A stretch of 64,000 bases of DNA, from NCBI GenBank assembly GCA_028532985.1, contig JANCIK010000011.1:1426001-1490000 (forward strand). The letters run 5' to 3'. The notes under the pieces were generated by a model. It was not told where the DNA came from. It worked only from the letters and a program-made list of their open reading frames with translations, and searched no databases. A program made the position numbers and the translations under genes. This stretch comes from Stropharia rugosoannulata (lineage: Eukaryota > Basidiomycota > Agaricomycetes > Agaricales > Strophariaceae). Position 1 is the stretch's first letter. Every line of letters begins with the position of its first letter. Positions 45,942 through 57,944 of the stretch are shown one piece after another.

Positions 45942-47002
45942 GAGTATAAAGATACCCTAGAGATACCTCTTTAAAAGTTTTGTGAACTTCAAAGTCACCA
46001 GCTTTGCGGTCCGAGCAAGTCACGCCAATACTCATGAAGATTTCACACAGACGTATTATGTAAGACAGAGATTATAGTAAAGCTATTGTTCAATCTCCGC
46101 CGCACCAGAGCCGGTACGGCAGTGGATTCTAGCAGTTGTTCAATTTGATTTAGCGAGTAGATTTGGTGAACAGAAAGAGAAAATCATTTGCCATGTGTTG
46201 AGCTTGGAGGAGAAAGGACGGAATCCTTTCAAGTCTCAGATCCACGGTGACCTCCGGCGGTTTCACTGCCGTTCGTGTGCCGTTTCCGATATACATTTTA
46301 AAGTTCAGGCGGAATTTCAAAAGTGGATTCCAGCCGGTCGGATCTTGAAATATACCGTCGGACCTTGAAGTGGACTGCCGCAGATCAAGCTACACTGACA
46401 GCAAACTGACAGCAGCTTACCATAAAGAAACCATCCAGGTTGCATGCAGGGTGGTAGAATCAGATTACTATCAAACATTCGAAAAGTATATTCTTAAAAA
46501 CCCGCTTTATGTCGTCCATCAGAGTATACCGGTGCGTTGGCGGTGAGCACGACGAAACGGCAGATGACATATTCGTGATCAAAGTTGTATCAAAGTACCA
46601 TGATGGTCTAACTCGCCTCGTCCTGCTCCTTCATTGTCAAGAATTCTCATTGGTTAGCTATTCCAGGTAACAAATGTTATTTTTAAAAGTTCAATAGTGT
46701 AAAGCACATCATCCTGCACGGGGTCCCGGCACAAACCAGTATTTGTCGGCCTTCGCAAACGTTATAATCTTATACTCATTCAATTGAATACATCTGTTGT
46801 CCAGGATGGGGCTTTATGTATAAGGAAGGCACGACCCATGAGTACGGATTCAGAACGTGCGCTGCATTCTGAAGTGACAAGTGCAGGGGATCCATATCTC
46901 CGGGTCCTAGTCGACGATGAGGGATTGGCCAGAGCAAAAAGGAGCCAGGCATATAAAGCAGAACTGCGAATGTGCGATTAGGAGAACCACCCCCCCTATA
47001 TC
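45942..47002. other. Divergent intergenic region
   Basis: It holds the Nop4 promoter and, at its right end, the promoter of the first DUF6699 gene. Bases 46100-46400 repeat short words (AGTGGATTC, CCGGT, TTCACTGCCG) on both strands. No gene is supported. Confidence 0.4.
46952..46958 (+). promoter_or_regulatory. TATA box, first DUF6699 gene
   Basis: TATAAAG 45-50 bp upstream of the start codon. The second DUF6699 copy has TATAAAG at the matching place (48801-48807) inside the duplicated upstream sequence. Confidence 0.55.
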
Positions 47003-47888
47003 ATGCAGTATTCAATAATTCCCGCAAGTGAGCACGTCGCCCGCGAACTGCGTTTGTCCGCAAGGAACCGATGTTTGCATCCCCTCCTTGGTAACATTCA
47101 ACAGCTTGGGGTAGCATCGACTGGTTCACTCCAAATGAGCGAAACAGACGCTCCTGTGTACATGGTAAGCATTAAGATGAACATGGTCAACTGTATGTCG
47201 TGGACTCGCCTAAACAGATTTCGTACAGCAGGGTGAAGACTGGCATCGTCCATTAGCATTCTTTGTCCCAGCCTGTGAAGAGCGACAAGGGCCAAATAAC
47301 TGTATGGGGGAAGAAACAGCATCGGCCTTTCCACCAGTGCTACCTCGCCGCTTGCCAATTAGTCTGCCACCCCTTAGCCCTAATATTCCCATCCAAACTC
47401 ACCCACTTATCACATACAATCATGGCCCCGTAGAAAGCTTCAATAATATTCCTGTGCTATGGAATATTTCGGCGGGGTTGTCTGCAGCCAAGCTACGGTC
47501 CTCAGCCAAAATTCACCATGAGAACAATTCACGTTGGCTGGACGAGCCAGCCTTGAAGCCAGAGACCATCGGCAGTATAGTTATCCGCGTCCCAAGCATT
47601 GAACACCCCGTTGTAGTGTTTCCCCGTCATGCTGGCTCTCCGATCAGGATTAATGACGTCTTCAGAGCCGTATCACGTCTTTTAAACTCGACAATTTCTC
47701 GGAACACTGAAACTATTGCCCTGTTAACGAATCTCGAAGGATTATATCCGGAACTGGTTGAAGCTGTGGCTGCCAGTGAAAGTAGATCCAACTCTCTGAG
47801 GAAAGCGTATTGGGGTGGATTAGATAGGTGCAGAGAAGAACAGGACGTGTGGATCCTACAGCTTCACCATCTCAGGACTCGAAGCTAG
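47003..47888 (+). CDS. DUF6699-domain protein, copy 1
   Basis: Seen: exons 47003..47027, 47105..47164 and 47218..47888 give 251 residues in one frame (MQYSIIPATWGSIDWF...). The C-terminal ~170 residues have the DUF6699 layout: RRLPISLPPL, THPLITYN (the HPLL..-type motif), VLWNISAG, WLDEPALKPE, IVIRVPSIEHPVVVFPRHAG, INDVFRAVSRLL, WGGLDRCREEQDVWILQLH. Known: a fungal domain of unknown function, expanded in Agaricomycetes and usually with a variable disordered N-terminus. The first intron (GTGAGC..CAACAG) is inferred because it is needed to keep frame and gives DWF...E before FVP. It is a paralogue of the gene at 48857. Confidence 0.72.
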
Positions 47889-48800
47889 AGAGTTGTCAGA
47901 GAGGATGTGGGAAGTTGGGACAGAGCCAAGTATAACGGTTGACCGGTGACCGCTACTAGATCGCGAAGGTTTTCAATGTCGTGATAGAGTCGAAGAGCCC
48001 TGGAGCAGAAGGTCTCCGTATTTCTGACAAGTTTGCAACCAAAGAAGAACATTTGCTGCCTGTAAACGCGTTCGTGATCAATTCGTGATGTACTCTACAA
48101 TTGATGGCTGCGGAGTTCAAGATTTTACGTCGCCGAGTCGCCGCCGCTTTAAACATCCGACAATGCTCGTGCCCGTGCACTGCCCAATGCCTATCCTTCA
48201 CCTCCATAATCAGGATGGATACTATAATGCATATGCGCGTGAACGTGGACGACGAGCTCGGTTGCTCCAGCACGCACCGCTCCGTTTCGATGTCTATAGC
48301 ACCCAAATAGCATTCACACAGGTTTGTATTTTGTTTGTATTGCGTTTCAAACTAGAATCCGGTTTGAATGCGGTGCACACCTATAAGTTATACTATTGCT
48401 TCATTCTACAGATCCCAGATTATGTGGGCTTCTCAGTCCCAATCTGCTGAACTTGTTTGATGTCAGACTATGTACCCAATGATCGTCTGCGAATTTGAAA
48501 CGAGGTCAGAGGAATCAAAGTCAAAGAGGAATCCTAGTTTTACCTGGGAACGGATTATATAATTCATGATTGATAGCATCAAATCATCACATAGTTGATT
48601 ACTTGAGCATCCTCAATTAGGCAGTTCGGCCCGTCAGTATTCGCTATTGAATAAGCAGCCAAAATGATGGGATCAAATGATGACTCAGCGAAGACAGGTC
48701 TCTATGAGCACCCGTAAGTATAAGTACTGTAATGTAGGTTCATCTATATCAATGGGCCGAGGGATTGGCTAGAGAGGCGAACAGTCAAGCATAGAACGGG

Positions 48801-48807
48801 TATAAAG
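48801..48807 (+). promoter_or_regulatory. TATA box, second DUF6699 gene
   Basis: TATAAAG 50-56 bp before the ATG at 48857, conserved with copy 1. Confidence 0.55.
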
Positions 48808-48856
48808 CTACAGCAGAATGTAAATGTTAAGATATCAGAATAGCCCCCCGTACGAC

Positions 48857-49693
48857 ATGCAGTACCCATGTCTGCCCGCATGTGAATGCGTTTCCAGAGA
48901 ACCATTCGCAGTCTTGTCCAGAGGTAGCCGTAGCAAGCCCCTCGCTGGTACTGGTAGAGGCCTGATGGGAAGAGCAACAAGTTCCACCACCCACAATATG
49001 TGTACGGTAAGTCTTGGTACCATAGCCATGGTCAATGAATTGCCCCGCCTAAACCTACCTAAACAGCCCGTACTACAGAAGACTGAAACTTCCAACGCTC
49101 CATTAGGATTATTCATCCCAGCCTATGAAGAGCAACTCTATACGAAGAGAAAGCGCTTCATGGTGAAAGAAAGCGCTTCGGGCTTTCCGCCGGCTCTATC
49201 GCGTCGCCTACCAATTAGCCTGCCGCTTCTTAGCCCTAATATTCCCATCCATACTCACCCAATCATCACATATCATTACACTGCTGCAGGGAGCTTCAGT
49301 AATGTTCCCCTGGTTTGGAACATCTCATCAGGTTTGTTAACGGCAAAACTACAGTGCCCAGAGTCGAGCCAATACAACCATTATTATTGGTTGGATGAAC
49401 CAGCGTTGAAACCAAAGACCATCGACAGTATGGTTATCCGCATTCCAAGCATTGAACAGCCCGTCGTAGTGTTTCCGATCCATGCTGGCCTTCCCATTAG
49501 GATTAAAGATGTATTTCGAGCCATAACACGTCTTATCAGCCACGCTATAGTCGCCAGCGAAAGAAGATCTGACTTTCTTAGGGAAGCGCACTGGGGTGGA
49601 TTATACGAGTGCCCAGAAGAGCAGGAAGTGTGGATACTACAGCTTCATCGTCCAAACCAGGTCAGCCAGAGAGGGTGTAGGTCCTGGCTGTAG
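48857..49693 (+). CDS. DUF6699-domain protein, copy 2
   Basis: Seen: open from ATG 48857 to stop 49693, with a probable 60-bp in-frame intron 49007..49066 (GTAAGT..AAACAG) at the same place as the second intron of copy 1. The domain aligns closely with copy 1: RRLPISLPLLSPNIPIHTHP, VPLVWNISSGLL, WLDEPALKPKTID, MVIRIPSIEQPVVVFPIHAG, IKDVFRAITRLI, WGGLYECPEEQEVWILQLH. A stretch of about 14 residues present before the end of copy 1 is missing here. The N-terminal exon is less certain; unlike copy 1 it stays open without a first intron. Its position 1.85 kb downstream on the same strand indicates tandem duplication. Confidence 0.72.
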   Translation: MQYPCLPACECVSREPFAVLSRGSRSKPLAGTGRGLMGRATSSTTHNMCTVSLGTIAMVNELPRLNLPKQPVLQKTETSNAPLGLFIPAYEEQLYTKRKRFMVKESASGFPPALSRRLPISLPLLSPNIPIHTHPIITYHYTAAGSFSNVPLVWNISSGLLTAKLQCPESSQYNHYYWLDEPALKPKTIDSMVIRIPSIEQPVVVFPIHAGLPIRIKDVFRAITRLISHAIVASERRSDFLREAHWGGLYECPEEQEVWILQLHRPNQVSQRGCRSWL

Positions 49694-49888
49694 AAAGTCA
49701 TGACAAAGTTACAATGAATTGCAAGCCAGTGGACCGTCCCCGCAAGCGATCTTGATAGACGCAAAGAGCCTACCGTAGTAGAACAAGTTCGCCATTTTGT
49801 CAAGTTTGTAGCCATATCATGAATTGATCATGAATTCGGTGGAATTTGCTGCGTCAAGTGGAAGTTTCAAACCCCGCTGAGCGTTGGT

Positions 49889-50027
49889 AAGGACATTGAT
49901 TAATTTCGATCTCCGCTCGTTATTTGTCTCTCCCTCCCGCAAACAGCACGCCTCAGCACGCGCAAAGCACGGGTTGAACTTATCTCATCAGCCCACAAGG
50001 ATTGGTCAAGAATTGGTAGAGAGTCTA
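49889..50027 (+). mobile_element. Fragment related to the right end of the 39.5-kb transposon
   Basis: It shares with 40555-40664 the blocks TTTCG.TCTCCGCTCGTT.TTTGTC, CATCAGCCCACA and (A/C)TTGGTAG.GAGTCTA in the same order and orientation. Just left of it, TTTCAAACCCCGCT (49865-49878) matches the loop of the left-end hairpin (39577-39590). No left terminus or target duplication was found. Confidence 0.6.
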
Positions 50028-50176
50028 CGTTTTACTATTTATTGTTATGTAGGTCCATATGACAACACTCTTACTCAATGCATCAGGGCTTGACTGCACG
50101 ATGATACCTTGCAGTCTACTTTACTGCAATTAATTTCCGCAAAGCACGCGTCAAAACACAAAAATCATGCTTCAAT

Positions 50177-53100
50177 ATGCATAAGAGCTCTCAACGAGAT
50201 AAAACCTCGCTGCCCATTTATACGACACTTAATATTCCAACTGTGACCTCGCATCCATCGCTTAAGACTGTACAGTGGTCGGCAGATGGACAACTGGCTT
50301 TTGTAACGAAGAATGCGGTCATCATTCTGGTATGTCTTGCTGTTTCGACTGTTCATATGTCGGACCTATAGGAATTGTCACATGGGTGCTGTTTTGATAA
50401 GAGGAAAGCAGCTGGGACGCGTAGAAGCAATTGAAATGGACTTGCTCATCCGTCCTCCCGTGTTCATTGCCATATTCTTACTTCAAACTTGCTTTTCTAG
50501 ACCCCAGACCATGGCATAAACCTCGACACCGACTCTGTCATAAAGTCAACACCCAACAAGGATGACCCTTCCTTAGGTTGGTTTAAAACTATGATTCAGC
50601 ATGACCAAGCAGTCCCCATGAAATGGCCCGATTACTCGCAAAGTGACTTTTATTATTATTGATCATCTGGATACGCTATGAACTAAGCTGCTCTAGATTG
50701 GAGCGCCGTGTCGCTTGGGTCTATTGACCTCTCCGTCGCTTCTTTAGCCATCTCTCCTAGCGGGTTATCTCCTAGTGGAGGGTAAGACTTTCGGCTCATC
50801 CGTATAAAAGAGTTGATTGAACTCCTCTAGATGTATATTCGCTACGCTAAGTTCGAATATGGACATAAATCTGTGGATGGCAAGCAAAAACTACTTGAAA
50901 GGGGAATGGCTCAAGGTCGGTGTGTTAATATGCTCAGTTTCGCTGGTATCTGACGTGGAAGTCAGATTACCGAAGTCACCCCGCATCTGTTGGATTCTAT
51001 CGCACACAATCCTGAAGAAAAATACACTGCAACTGCTGTCCTGCAAGCGCAAGTCGTCAGTAAGTATGAACATGGGCGAATAGCTCACTCCACTAACAAT
51101 TATGTAGGTATTGAATGGACTCCTCAAGTAATTTTCGCCTTAGAGCCATCTCCCTGCGTAGACGCATCATTTCTCATCCTAGGAACGCGTTCTGGCCATA
51201 TCACTTTGCTCAGGTTAGTTCAGAAGTTCATCACTGTATAGGCAAATGACGACGCCTATTTTAGATACCGCAAAGAAACCTCGCCTGCTTTTATCACATC
51301 CCTGCAAGTCTCGGATAAATGGATCACGCAGCTCGCGTTCTGCAGATGGATCGAGCGGGAACCTACAATCTGTACGTCTTAGTTCTCTTCGCATACTCAT
51401 GCATTAATTCTCGATCGTTAGATGAGGGTACATTGGCCTACGGTACTGCTGACGGCTCAGTTGGCTGTGTCAAAATTGTTCAACAGCTTCCCCCCGATAT
51501 TGCGCCTTTCAACTGCAGCCCAATCTGCGACATCGTCGTCACTCTTGAGCCAGAAGTCATTCTAGTGTACAGTCCTCCCGCTCCCGTCTCTATCACCGGT
51601 CTGAAGTGGATAGAGATCGAGGGACGCATCGTATGCTTCTCCCCGCACCTGTTTCCACCCATTCTGACATCCCTCTCAGCCTGTTCTGGTCACTACCAAC
51701 CCGGGAATGGTCATTCTTTGGTCCCTTCCTGCACTCACCGACGTATCCTACTGGACGGGCCACCGTACCCTGCGGGTAAGGCTTCAACGCACTTGCAACG
51801 ACTCATCGCCATTCCTCCCCGTCTCTGGCATCGCGTACATCGCCGCTGACGATCGGCTTGTCGTAACCCTGCTTGACGGATCCTTCCACGTAATTCAAGA
51901 CTTGTCTACGAACCCTGACTGGGCATCGAAGGCCATCATCGATGCTGAGAGCGGGCACTTGAACTCGGAAGCGTTGTCGCGCACCGCACGGTCCATTTTC
52001 ATAGAATCGGAGAAGGGGGACGTGGATAGGAATGATATGGCCAAGATTGACGGAAGTGTAATGTACGACACCGGGGCCACATTTTTATGGGTATATGAGT
52101 GAGCATGAATTCGAAAAAAATTTCAAATCACGAATGCGTCTCACCCTCCACGTCTAGGTCAAGTCGCCCATCCGACTTCAGTTATAAACACGATGCAAAA
52201 CATAGTAGCACCGTTGTTGTTGCCCAACTATGGGAAAAGGAGGAAGACATCCTCACGGACCTCGAAACGTTACTGGCCACCGCTAGAGCATGTACGTTCA
52301 CCAATAACTTCACATAAATGTACTTTTGCTAATAGTTACCAGCGTCCTGGCACTCCCCATTATATCAACTGCGACCCTTTTTCCTACATCTGCGCGATTC
52401 TTCAAAGCCATATGCGCAACTTCTTAACGTCCTGCGACCCAAGGAGATGATAGATCATTCTGTTAGAATCAGCCAGCCGATATTTGAAGGCGAGCTGAGT
52501 CCTGAAACAAGGCAGAAGTTCAGAGCGGGCTTAACAGCAAACCTGTTTGGATGGGACAACCTGTTGTCACTGCGAATGCGTCTCTCGCTTGCTGATTATG
52601 CCTGGGTATAGCGCTTAGTTTACATCTCACGGTCCGGCCCCTACTTACTCGCTCTTGTCCCACAGAAAATAGCAAGTACGGAAGAAAAGCAGCTCGAATG
52701 TGGCGTGGTAGCTCAGACCCTGCTTGATGCGATCTCGCATCGTGTGCTGCGTACAATTATACGCTACCTCATCTCCGTCGCCAACCTGATCACTCGTCAG
52801 TCCTTTACGTGTTTACGCCGCTCGCGCCCACATACTTAGCATGCTTCCTTTTAGCTGATGACTTGCCCTTTGTCTCTCGTATCATTCTGCAGTCACTGTT
52901 GCAAGGTTGTCCGGCAGATCTAGTAGCAGAAGGCAATCAGCTTTCTGCTCTCATTGAGCCACTTATTGCAGAGAGTACTCAAGCATCCGGTTCAGACGAT
53001 ATCCTCAATAAACTTGATGAAATATGTCCAGCATGTGGTGTCACAGTGCCTCTGCAGGGTATTACGACTGCCGCTTGCGCTAATGGTCATAATTGGCGTA

Positions 53101-53350
53101 TGTGTTTTAAACTTCTCCTCCGAAATTATAGTTACGCTGACTCTTCGTGAAAGTACGTTGCTCTGTGACGACATTTATCTTGTCGACGACTGCTGTACGA
53201 ACATGCGTAGGGTGTAGCAGGAAGGCATTTTTGCCGCCTTCAGTGGAAAAAAATCTGCCGGGAATCACAAAAGGATGGGTAGTCGAAGAGCTTTTGGAAG
53301 CTGTGCACCACTGCCTATTTTGCAATAATCGGTTCATCAGCATATTGTAG
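50177..53350 (+). CDS. TFIIIC 90-kDa-type subunit (WD40 N-terminus, zinc finger C-terminus)
   Basis: Part of the RNA polymerase III factor that binds tRNA-gene promoters; related to human GTF3C4 and fission yeast Sfc9. Seen: about twelve short exons. The first (50177..50330) reads PTVTSHPSLKTVQWSADGQL AFVTKNAVIIL, the typical N-terminal TFIIIC-delta start. Next are TPDHGINLDTDSV... (50502 on), WSAVSLGSIDLSVASLAISP (50697 on), IEWTPQ..., LAYGTADGSVGCVKI (51430 on) and LVTTNPGMVILWSLPAL (51680 on). The end has a zinc-finger pattern: CPACGV, CANGHNW, then CVGCSRKAF and CLFCNNRF in the last exon, stopping at 53350. Exon borders in the middle are approximate. It converges on profilin with 220 bp between stops. 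Confidence 0.82.
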
Positions 53351-53570
53351 AAACTCTAGACCAAGCAATGTTAGAGTTTGATTCGTTTCGAAGCCCAGTC
53401 CAAGAAGGGAGAGGTAATCGATAGGCCTTACAGGTAAATGATCATCAGCGGGCATCAATGATTAGTGAGTCAGAAGCCGTTCGGGCTGCAGTGAGATTCG
53501 AAAACAGTTGATAAGGATACAATGAAGATTTAGCTTGATAACACGATTCCCATGCACATGCCCTACACAA

Positions 53571-54118
53571 TCAATAACCCGATCCGATGAGGTAGTCTGC
53601 GAGGGATTCAACAATGGGGGTGACTTCGGGAGCCTGTATAGGTCCTTTGTACACAGCAACAAGAATGGCTTGTTTGGTCTTAACGATGACTGCACCATCG
53701 GCCTGCAAATGGAACAATTGAGCGTCAATAATCATAACAATGAATGCAAGACTCTTCCACACGTACGGCTTTCTTTGCCTGGATAGTGCGGTCAACTACG
53801 GAAAGAGTGAAGTATTTCTGCCCAGCGAGGTGCACTCCGCTAGCTTGAATAGCATCAGCCTTGTCGTAGCCTGCGATGATCGCGTTTTGTTCTGCGGGAC
53901 TGATCTACTGAGAGTTTACGACGCGGCCGCCAAGGTATATTGTGCTCATTTTTCTTACTGTAAATCCAGGGGATGAAGCCCATACTCCTCCTTGCAGTCC
54001 TAATACAGCAGCTTGGGCGATCTTGCCGGTACCAACGAGGTTGGTGTCAACGTATGCTATGGGAAGTTGTAAGAGCGTGTGATGCGAGTGCACATTTTGA
54101 CATACTTTGCCAGGACAT
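53571..54118 (-). CDS. Profilin
   Basis: Binds actin monomers, poly-proline and phosphoinositides. Seen: four exons (54118..54106, 54056..53959, 53904..53767, 53702..53571) give 126 residues, the usual size. MSWQ and YVDTNLVGTGKIAQAAVLGL form the conserved N-terminus. GVWASSPGFT, SPAEQNAIIAGYDK, the binding-loop segment VHLAGQKYFTLSVVDRTI, KTKQAILVAVYK and LADYLIGSGY follow. The first exon is only 13 nt (MSWQ plus one base), a layout often seen in fungal profilins. It shares a 224-bp divergent promoter with the oxygenase gene. Confidence 0.95.
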
Positions 54119-54342
54119 TTTGCTAGAGGAATGAACGGGATGAACTGGTATGCGGTTAAGAAGTAAGAGGAATAGGAGACTACGCCGAATGCGCGTAAGT
54201 TCGGAGATGGCCAGATAAGATAATAATATCACGTGTCGGTATGCCGCATTGCCGGATAATGATACTTCGGAGATTCCCGTGTCTCGTTACGGCAACCGGC
54301 AAGCCCTTGCAGCTGTCCACCTCCGCCTCTTCCTGATTTATC
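54119..54342. promoter_or_regulatory. Short bidirectional promoter
   Basis: Only 224 bp separates the start codons of profilin (minus) and the 2OG oxygenase (plus), so both promoters must lie here. No clear TATA box. Confidence 0.55.
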
Positions 54343-55988
54343 ATGGCCAAAAGCTCTAAGAAAAGGAAGGTTACTTCAGATGCTAGATTGTCATCCATAT
54401 CCAAGAAATCTAAACCGCTGGACCCACCGGCGGCCACCTATCCAACGTTACCATCTGGGGCGGCTACACTCACAGCAGCTATCACACAAGAAAGCCTGAT
54501 CGGAGGCTTGCTCTACGAAGATGAATTAGAAACGACTACTGAGACTATCCTGACCCTTGCACAAAACCCTGCCCTGATAAGTCTCAAGGCACTTAAGCCG
54601 TTTAAAACCGCGGTACACGACTATTGGCGTGTCGCACATGAATCGAGCAATACAGGTGCTTGCATTTCCCTTGAGGTGCAATGATACACGTTTAAGCGCT
54701 GTTATCCAGGAAATTCGCTCACGTCGAGGATATCCTCGGCACTCGTTGACCAGCGGCACGTTGACGCCCTTGTCTTGCTAGCTGAGATGGCTATCAGGGA
54801 ACATGTGCCGAAGTTGGGTGCTTTGCAAAGATGGGTCAGGGAGTGCGACGCAGTCCTTACACCAAAGATGTCTCAAACCGAAGAGAACCGCGTATGGCAG
54901 GTACTGGATGCTATTTTACGGACGACGCAGCCAGAGATGATTGCAAACAATGATCTTAACAGCGTGGACACTGGTAAATTGGAGCCAGGAGGACGGTTGA
55001 AATGGTACCCTCCTTTCACCATCGAGCCTCCTCCAGCTTCTGTTCGGCACAAGCGAGACTCAAGTGCAATCTCTGTAGCCGCGACTTCTACCCTCCGTCC
55101 TCTACAGACTACCCCTGGGACCGAACGCCGACCGCCTAACAAACACCCTGCAGTCATCTGGTATTCCCCACCAGATACGTTCCCCCTTCTCCCCACTTCC
55201 GAACGTACGCGTCAACCCACCAGACATGAGCTTCCGGGAGTTCCAGGTGCATTCATAATAAATGATGCTTTGGAAGTCGTGGAATGTGAGAGTCTTGTGA
55301 AGGCAGCGGAGGCGGTTGGCCTCATTCCGGATGAGCCCATCGCAGGATCTGCCGCGCAACTATCATCGGTTCTTGCACACAACCTGATATGGCTAGCGGA
55401 CTACCGGTTTATCGAGGGGCTGTATGCTAGATTGGTGCACCTACTACCGCAGACGGTACATGGTGGAGCAGTGAAAGGCATCAATTCAAGGTTCAGGCTC
55501 TATCGTTATAGGCCCGGTGCTCTGTACCGACCACATGTACGTGGGTCCATCTCTGCCATGCAGTGATAGACTCTAACTCGTTTTAGATTGACGGCGCTTG
55601 GCCATCCTCTGCGTTGGATTCCACCACCTCGCCACCCTCTTACGTCTACGACTCCGATCCCACAGTGTACTCCAGGCTAACATTTCTTATCTACCTAAAC
55701 GACGATTTCGACGGCGGCTGCACGACCTTCTTCCTGCCGTCCTCGACGCAAGGCATTCTTGAGGCACGTCCAGTAAAACCCCGAACAGGCACTGTTTGTG
55801 TATTCCCTCACGGAGCTGCGAAAGGCAGTTTGTTGCACGAGGTGACGTTATTTATGGACATTGTCCATGCCATACTAATGGTTAATTTGTAGGGAAGTGG
55901 CGTGCTTTCTGGGGCAAAATATGTTATCCGGACGGAAGTCCTTTATGAAGTTGACAAAAGTGAACGGATTGACGCGACTAAGGATTAA
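54343..55988 (+). CDS. 2-oxoglutarate/Fe(II) dioxygenase (prolyl-4-hydroxylase-like fold)
   Basis: Seen: exons 54343..54655, 54710..55536, 55587..55841 and 55893..55988, 496 residues. The catalytic domain is C-terminal: RYRPGALYRPH then IDG across intron 2 gives the HxD iron ligands. FLIYLNDDFDGGCTTFFLP is the family beta-strand. GSLLHEGSGVLSG carries the distal His and KYVIRTEVLY the 2OG-binding Arg. The N-terminal ~280 residues have a basic KKRK start, likely nuclear, and a helical region ending in a Pro-rich linker. The substrate is not known; it is conserved among fungi as a single-copy oxidoreductase. All ligands are present, so it should be active. Confidence 0.85.
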
Positions 55989-56266
55989 CTTGAAAGTTAC
56001 TCGTGGCGATATGTCTTGAATTCTTGAACTTGAGAATATACGGAGTGAACTGTTGCATCTTTGATACAGGTTATCATACACTGATTAGTAATTAAACGTT
56101 ATATTAAGTTACGGCTCTCACTACCATGCGGCTCTGCCTCCATTTATCTATCTATATCTCGTTCTTGACCATGGCGGATTCTAGCTGCACCCACGCTTCT
56201 TGGTTCATATCACCATCTCGTTGAGACTATCTCAATTGCAACCCCGTCGCTTTTCTACTGCTGAAC
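55989..56266. other. Short intergenic spacer
   Basis: 278 bp with the 3' end of the oxygenase transcript and the aldo-keto reductase promoter; no other feature. Confidence 0.5.
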
Positions 56267-57688
56267 ATGCCTTGGGAGACAAAGACATTTAACGATGGTG
56301 AGCGCGGCGGCCTGAACTCTTACGCCTGGCTTGGTTATAACTGAGTCGATAATGTCTTAGGCAACAAAATACCCGGCATTGGGTGAGTGTATAGCGGGCA
56401 AACCCCAAGCTCGCCTTGACGTTGCGCGCAGGTTCGGGACGTGGAAAATCCCGGTGGGCGACACAACAGTGACCAGCGTTGATCAAGCCATTACCGTTGG
56501 GTTCGACCACATTGGTACGCTGTTATGCAAAGTCAAAGCGATAAATAGACGAAGGATTGTTGTTCAGATACCGCTCAGTCCTACCGGAATGAACTGGACG
56601 CTGGGAAGGCTATCAGGGAGAGTGGGCTTGCGCGTGAAGATATCTTCATAACGACGAAGTACAGCGGCCTGGATGGCCTGGACATCGAAACGTCCATCAG
56701 GAACAGCCTCAAGAATGTACGTGGCCTTTTTCGATTCCGAAATGGCGGCACAGTTCATTGTTTAACGGATACAGTTGGGCGTCAAGTATATCGACCTGTA
56801 CCTGATCCACCATCCCCGCCTTGCGGTTCCCGACATCCCCACGGCGTGGAGCGAGATGGAGGGCTTGAAGACTGCCGGTTTGGTCAAGTCTGTATATTCC
56901 TGTTTCTGTTCAATATGTTAGGTCCCGCTGAACATGTTCCTCTTCTGCAGGAGCATTGGCATCAGCAATTTCAGCGTCAAGGACACCGCTGTCTTGCTTG
57001 CGTCGGCTAAAATACCGCCTGCAGTGAACCAGGTGCGTGCCCTTTGTCATGTTCACAAAAATCCAGAAATCATATCTGTTGTAGATCATGCTCCAGCCGT
57101 ACAACTACGCTCAGCAGAAGGCGCTACTCGAGTTTTCGGCAGAGAAGGGAATCACAATTGAAGCATACAGCCCGCTCCTGTACGTAAAAATCCACTTTGC
57201 CGTGCTCGTTTACGAACTCTTCGAACTCTTGTTTTTCAAAGTCCCGTCACCACCTACCCCGGCGGCCCAGTCGACAAACCTGTTAAGAAGGCGGCGAAGC
57301 GTCTTGGGGTTTCAGAGGACCAGATCTTGCTTGCGTGGGCCAAGGCGAAGGGTGCCGTTGTTCTGACGTATGGATCTTACCTACTGGACAAATAAACCTG
57401 AACTAATTTCTTTGCACTGCATAGGTCAAGCTCCAAGAAATCGAGACTCGAGGGTTATATCAACGCTGGAGACTTGGGTCAGTTAAGATCTGGTTCATTA
57501 TGTACTATTACTTACTGTCGCATTTGCTAGCACTCACCGATGATGAAATTGCCGCTATCGAAGAAGCGGGCGCGCAGGGCCCATATGGACTGACAGCTAA
57601 AGTATTGTTGAAACGGGCTTCGCTTCTGCTCCTGGGTGCATTTGTAGGTTTTGGGCTGTACTCAAACTGCGCCCTTGCATCTGCATAA
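56267..57688 (+). CDS. Aldo-keto reductase with hydrophobic C-terminal tail
   Basis: NAD(P)H-dependent carbonyl reductase, (beta/alpha)8 barrel. Seen: ten exons (56267..56297, 56361..56382, 56432..56514, 56568..56716, 56775..56887, 56951..57032, 57085..57179, 57242..57367, 57425..57477, 57531..57688), phases consistent, 303 residues. The catalytic tetrad is visible: Asp and Tyr in DTAQSYRNE, Lys in TTKYSG, His in LIHHPR. The cofactor segment is [14 protein letters not shown]. Exon 2 is only 22 nt. Intron 5 uses a weak donor (GTCTGT). The last ~25 residues form a hydrophobic stretch ([20 protein letters not shown]), unusual for this soluble family and suggesting a tail anchor. Confidence 0.9.
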
Positions 57689-57944
57689 ACATGTTTTCTT
57701 TTGTATTCTCTTGAACGCTATTAAACCATGACGCATAAGCAGAACCTTCGTCGCTGTTCGCAATGTTGGAAACCTTGTCGTATGTAATTGTACAACGTAC
57801 TATGTAGCTCGCGACATATATATTCCAAGAAAAATAGGAATTTGTTTATTTGTATAACGACATGCAGGTTCAGCATTATTACATGGTAAAGTAAGAGTGA
57901 GGATAGCTGCTGCCTGCACCTCAAAATTAGTATCTCGTTAGCTC

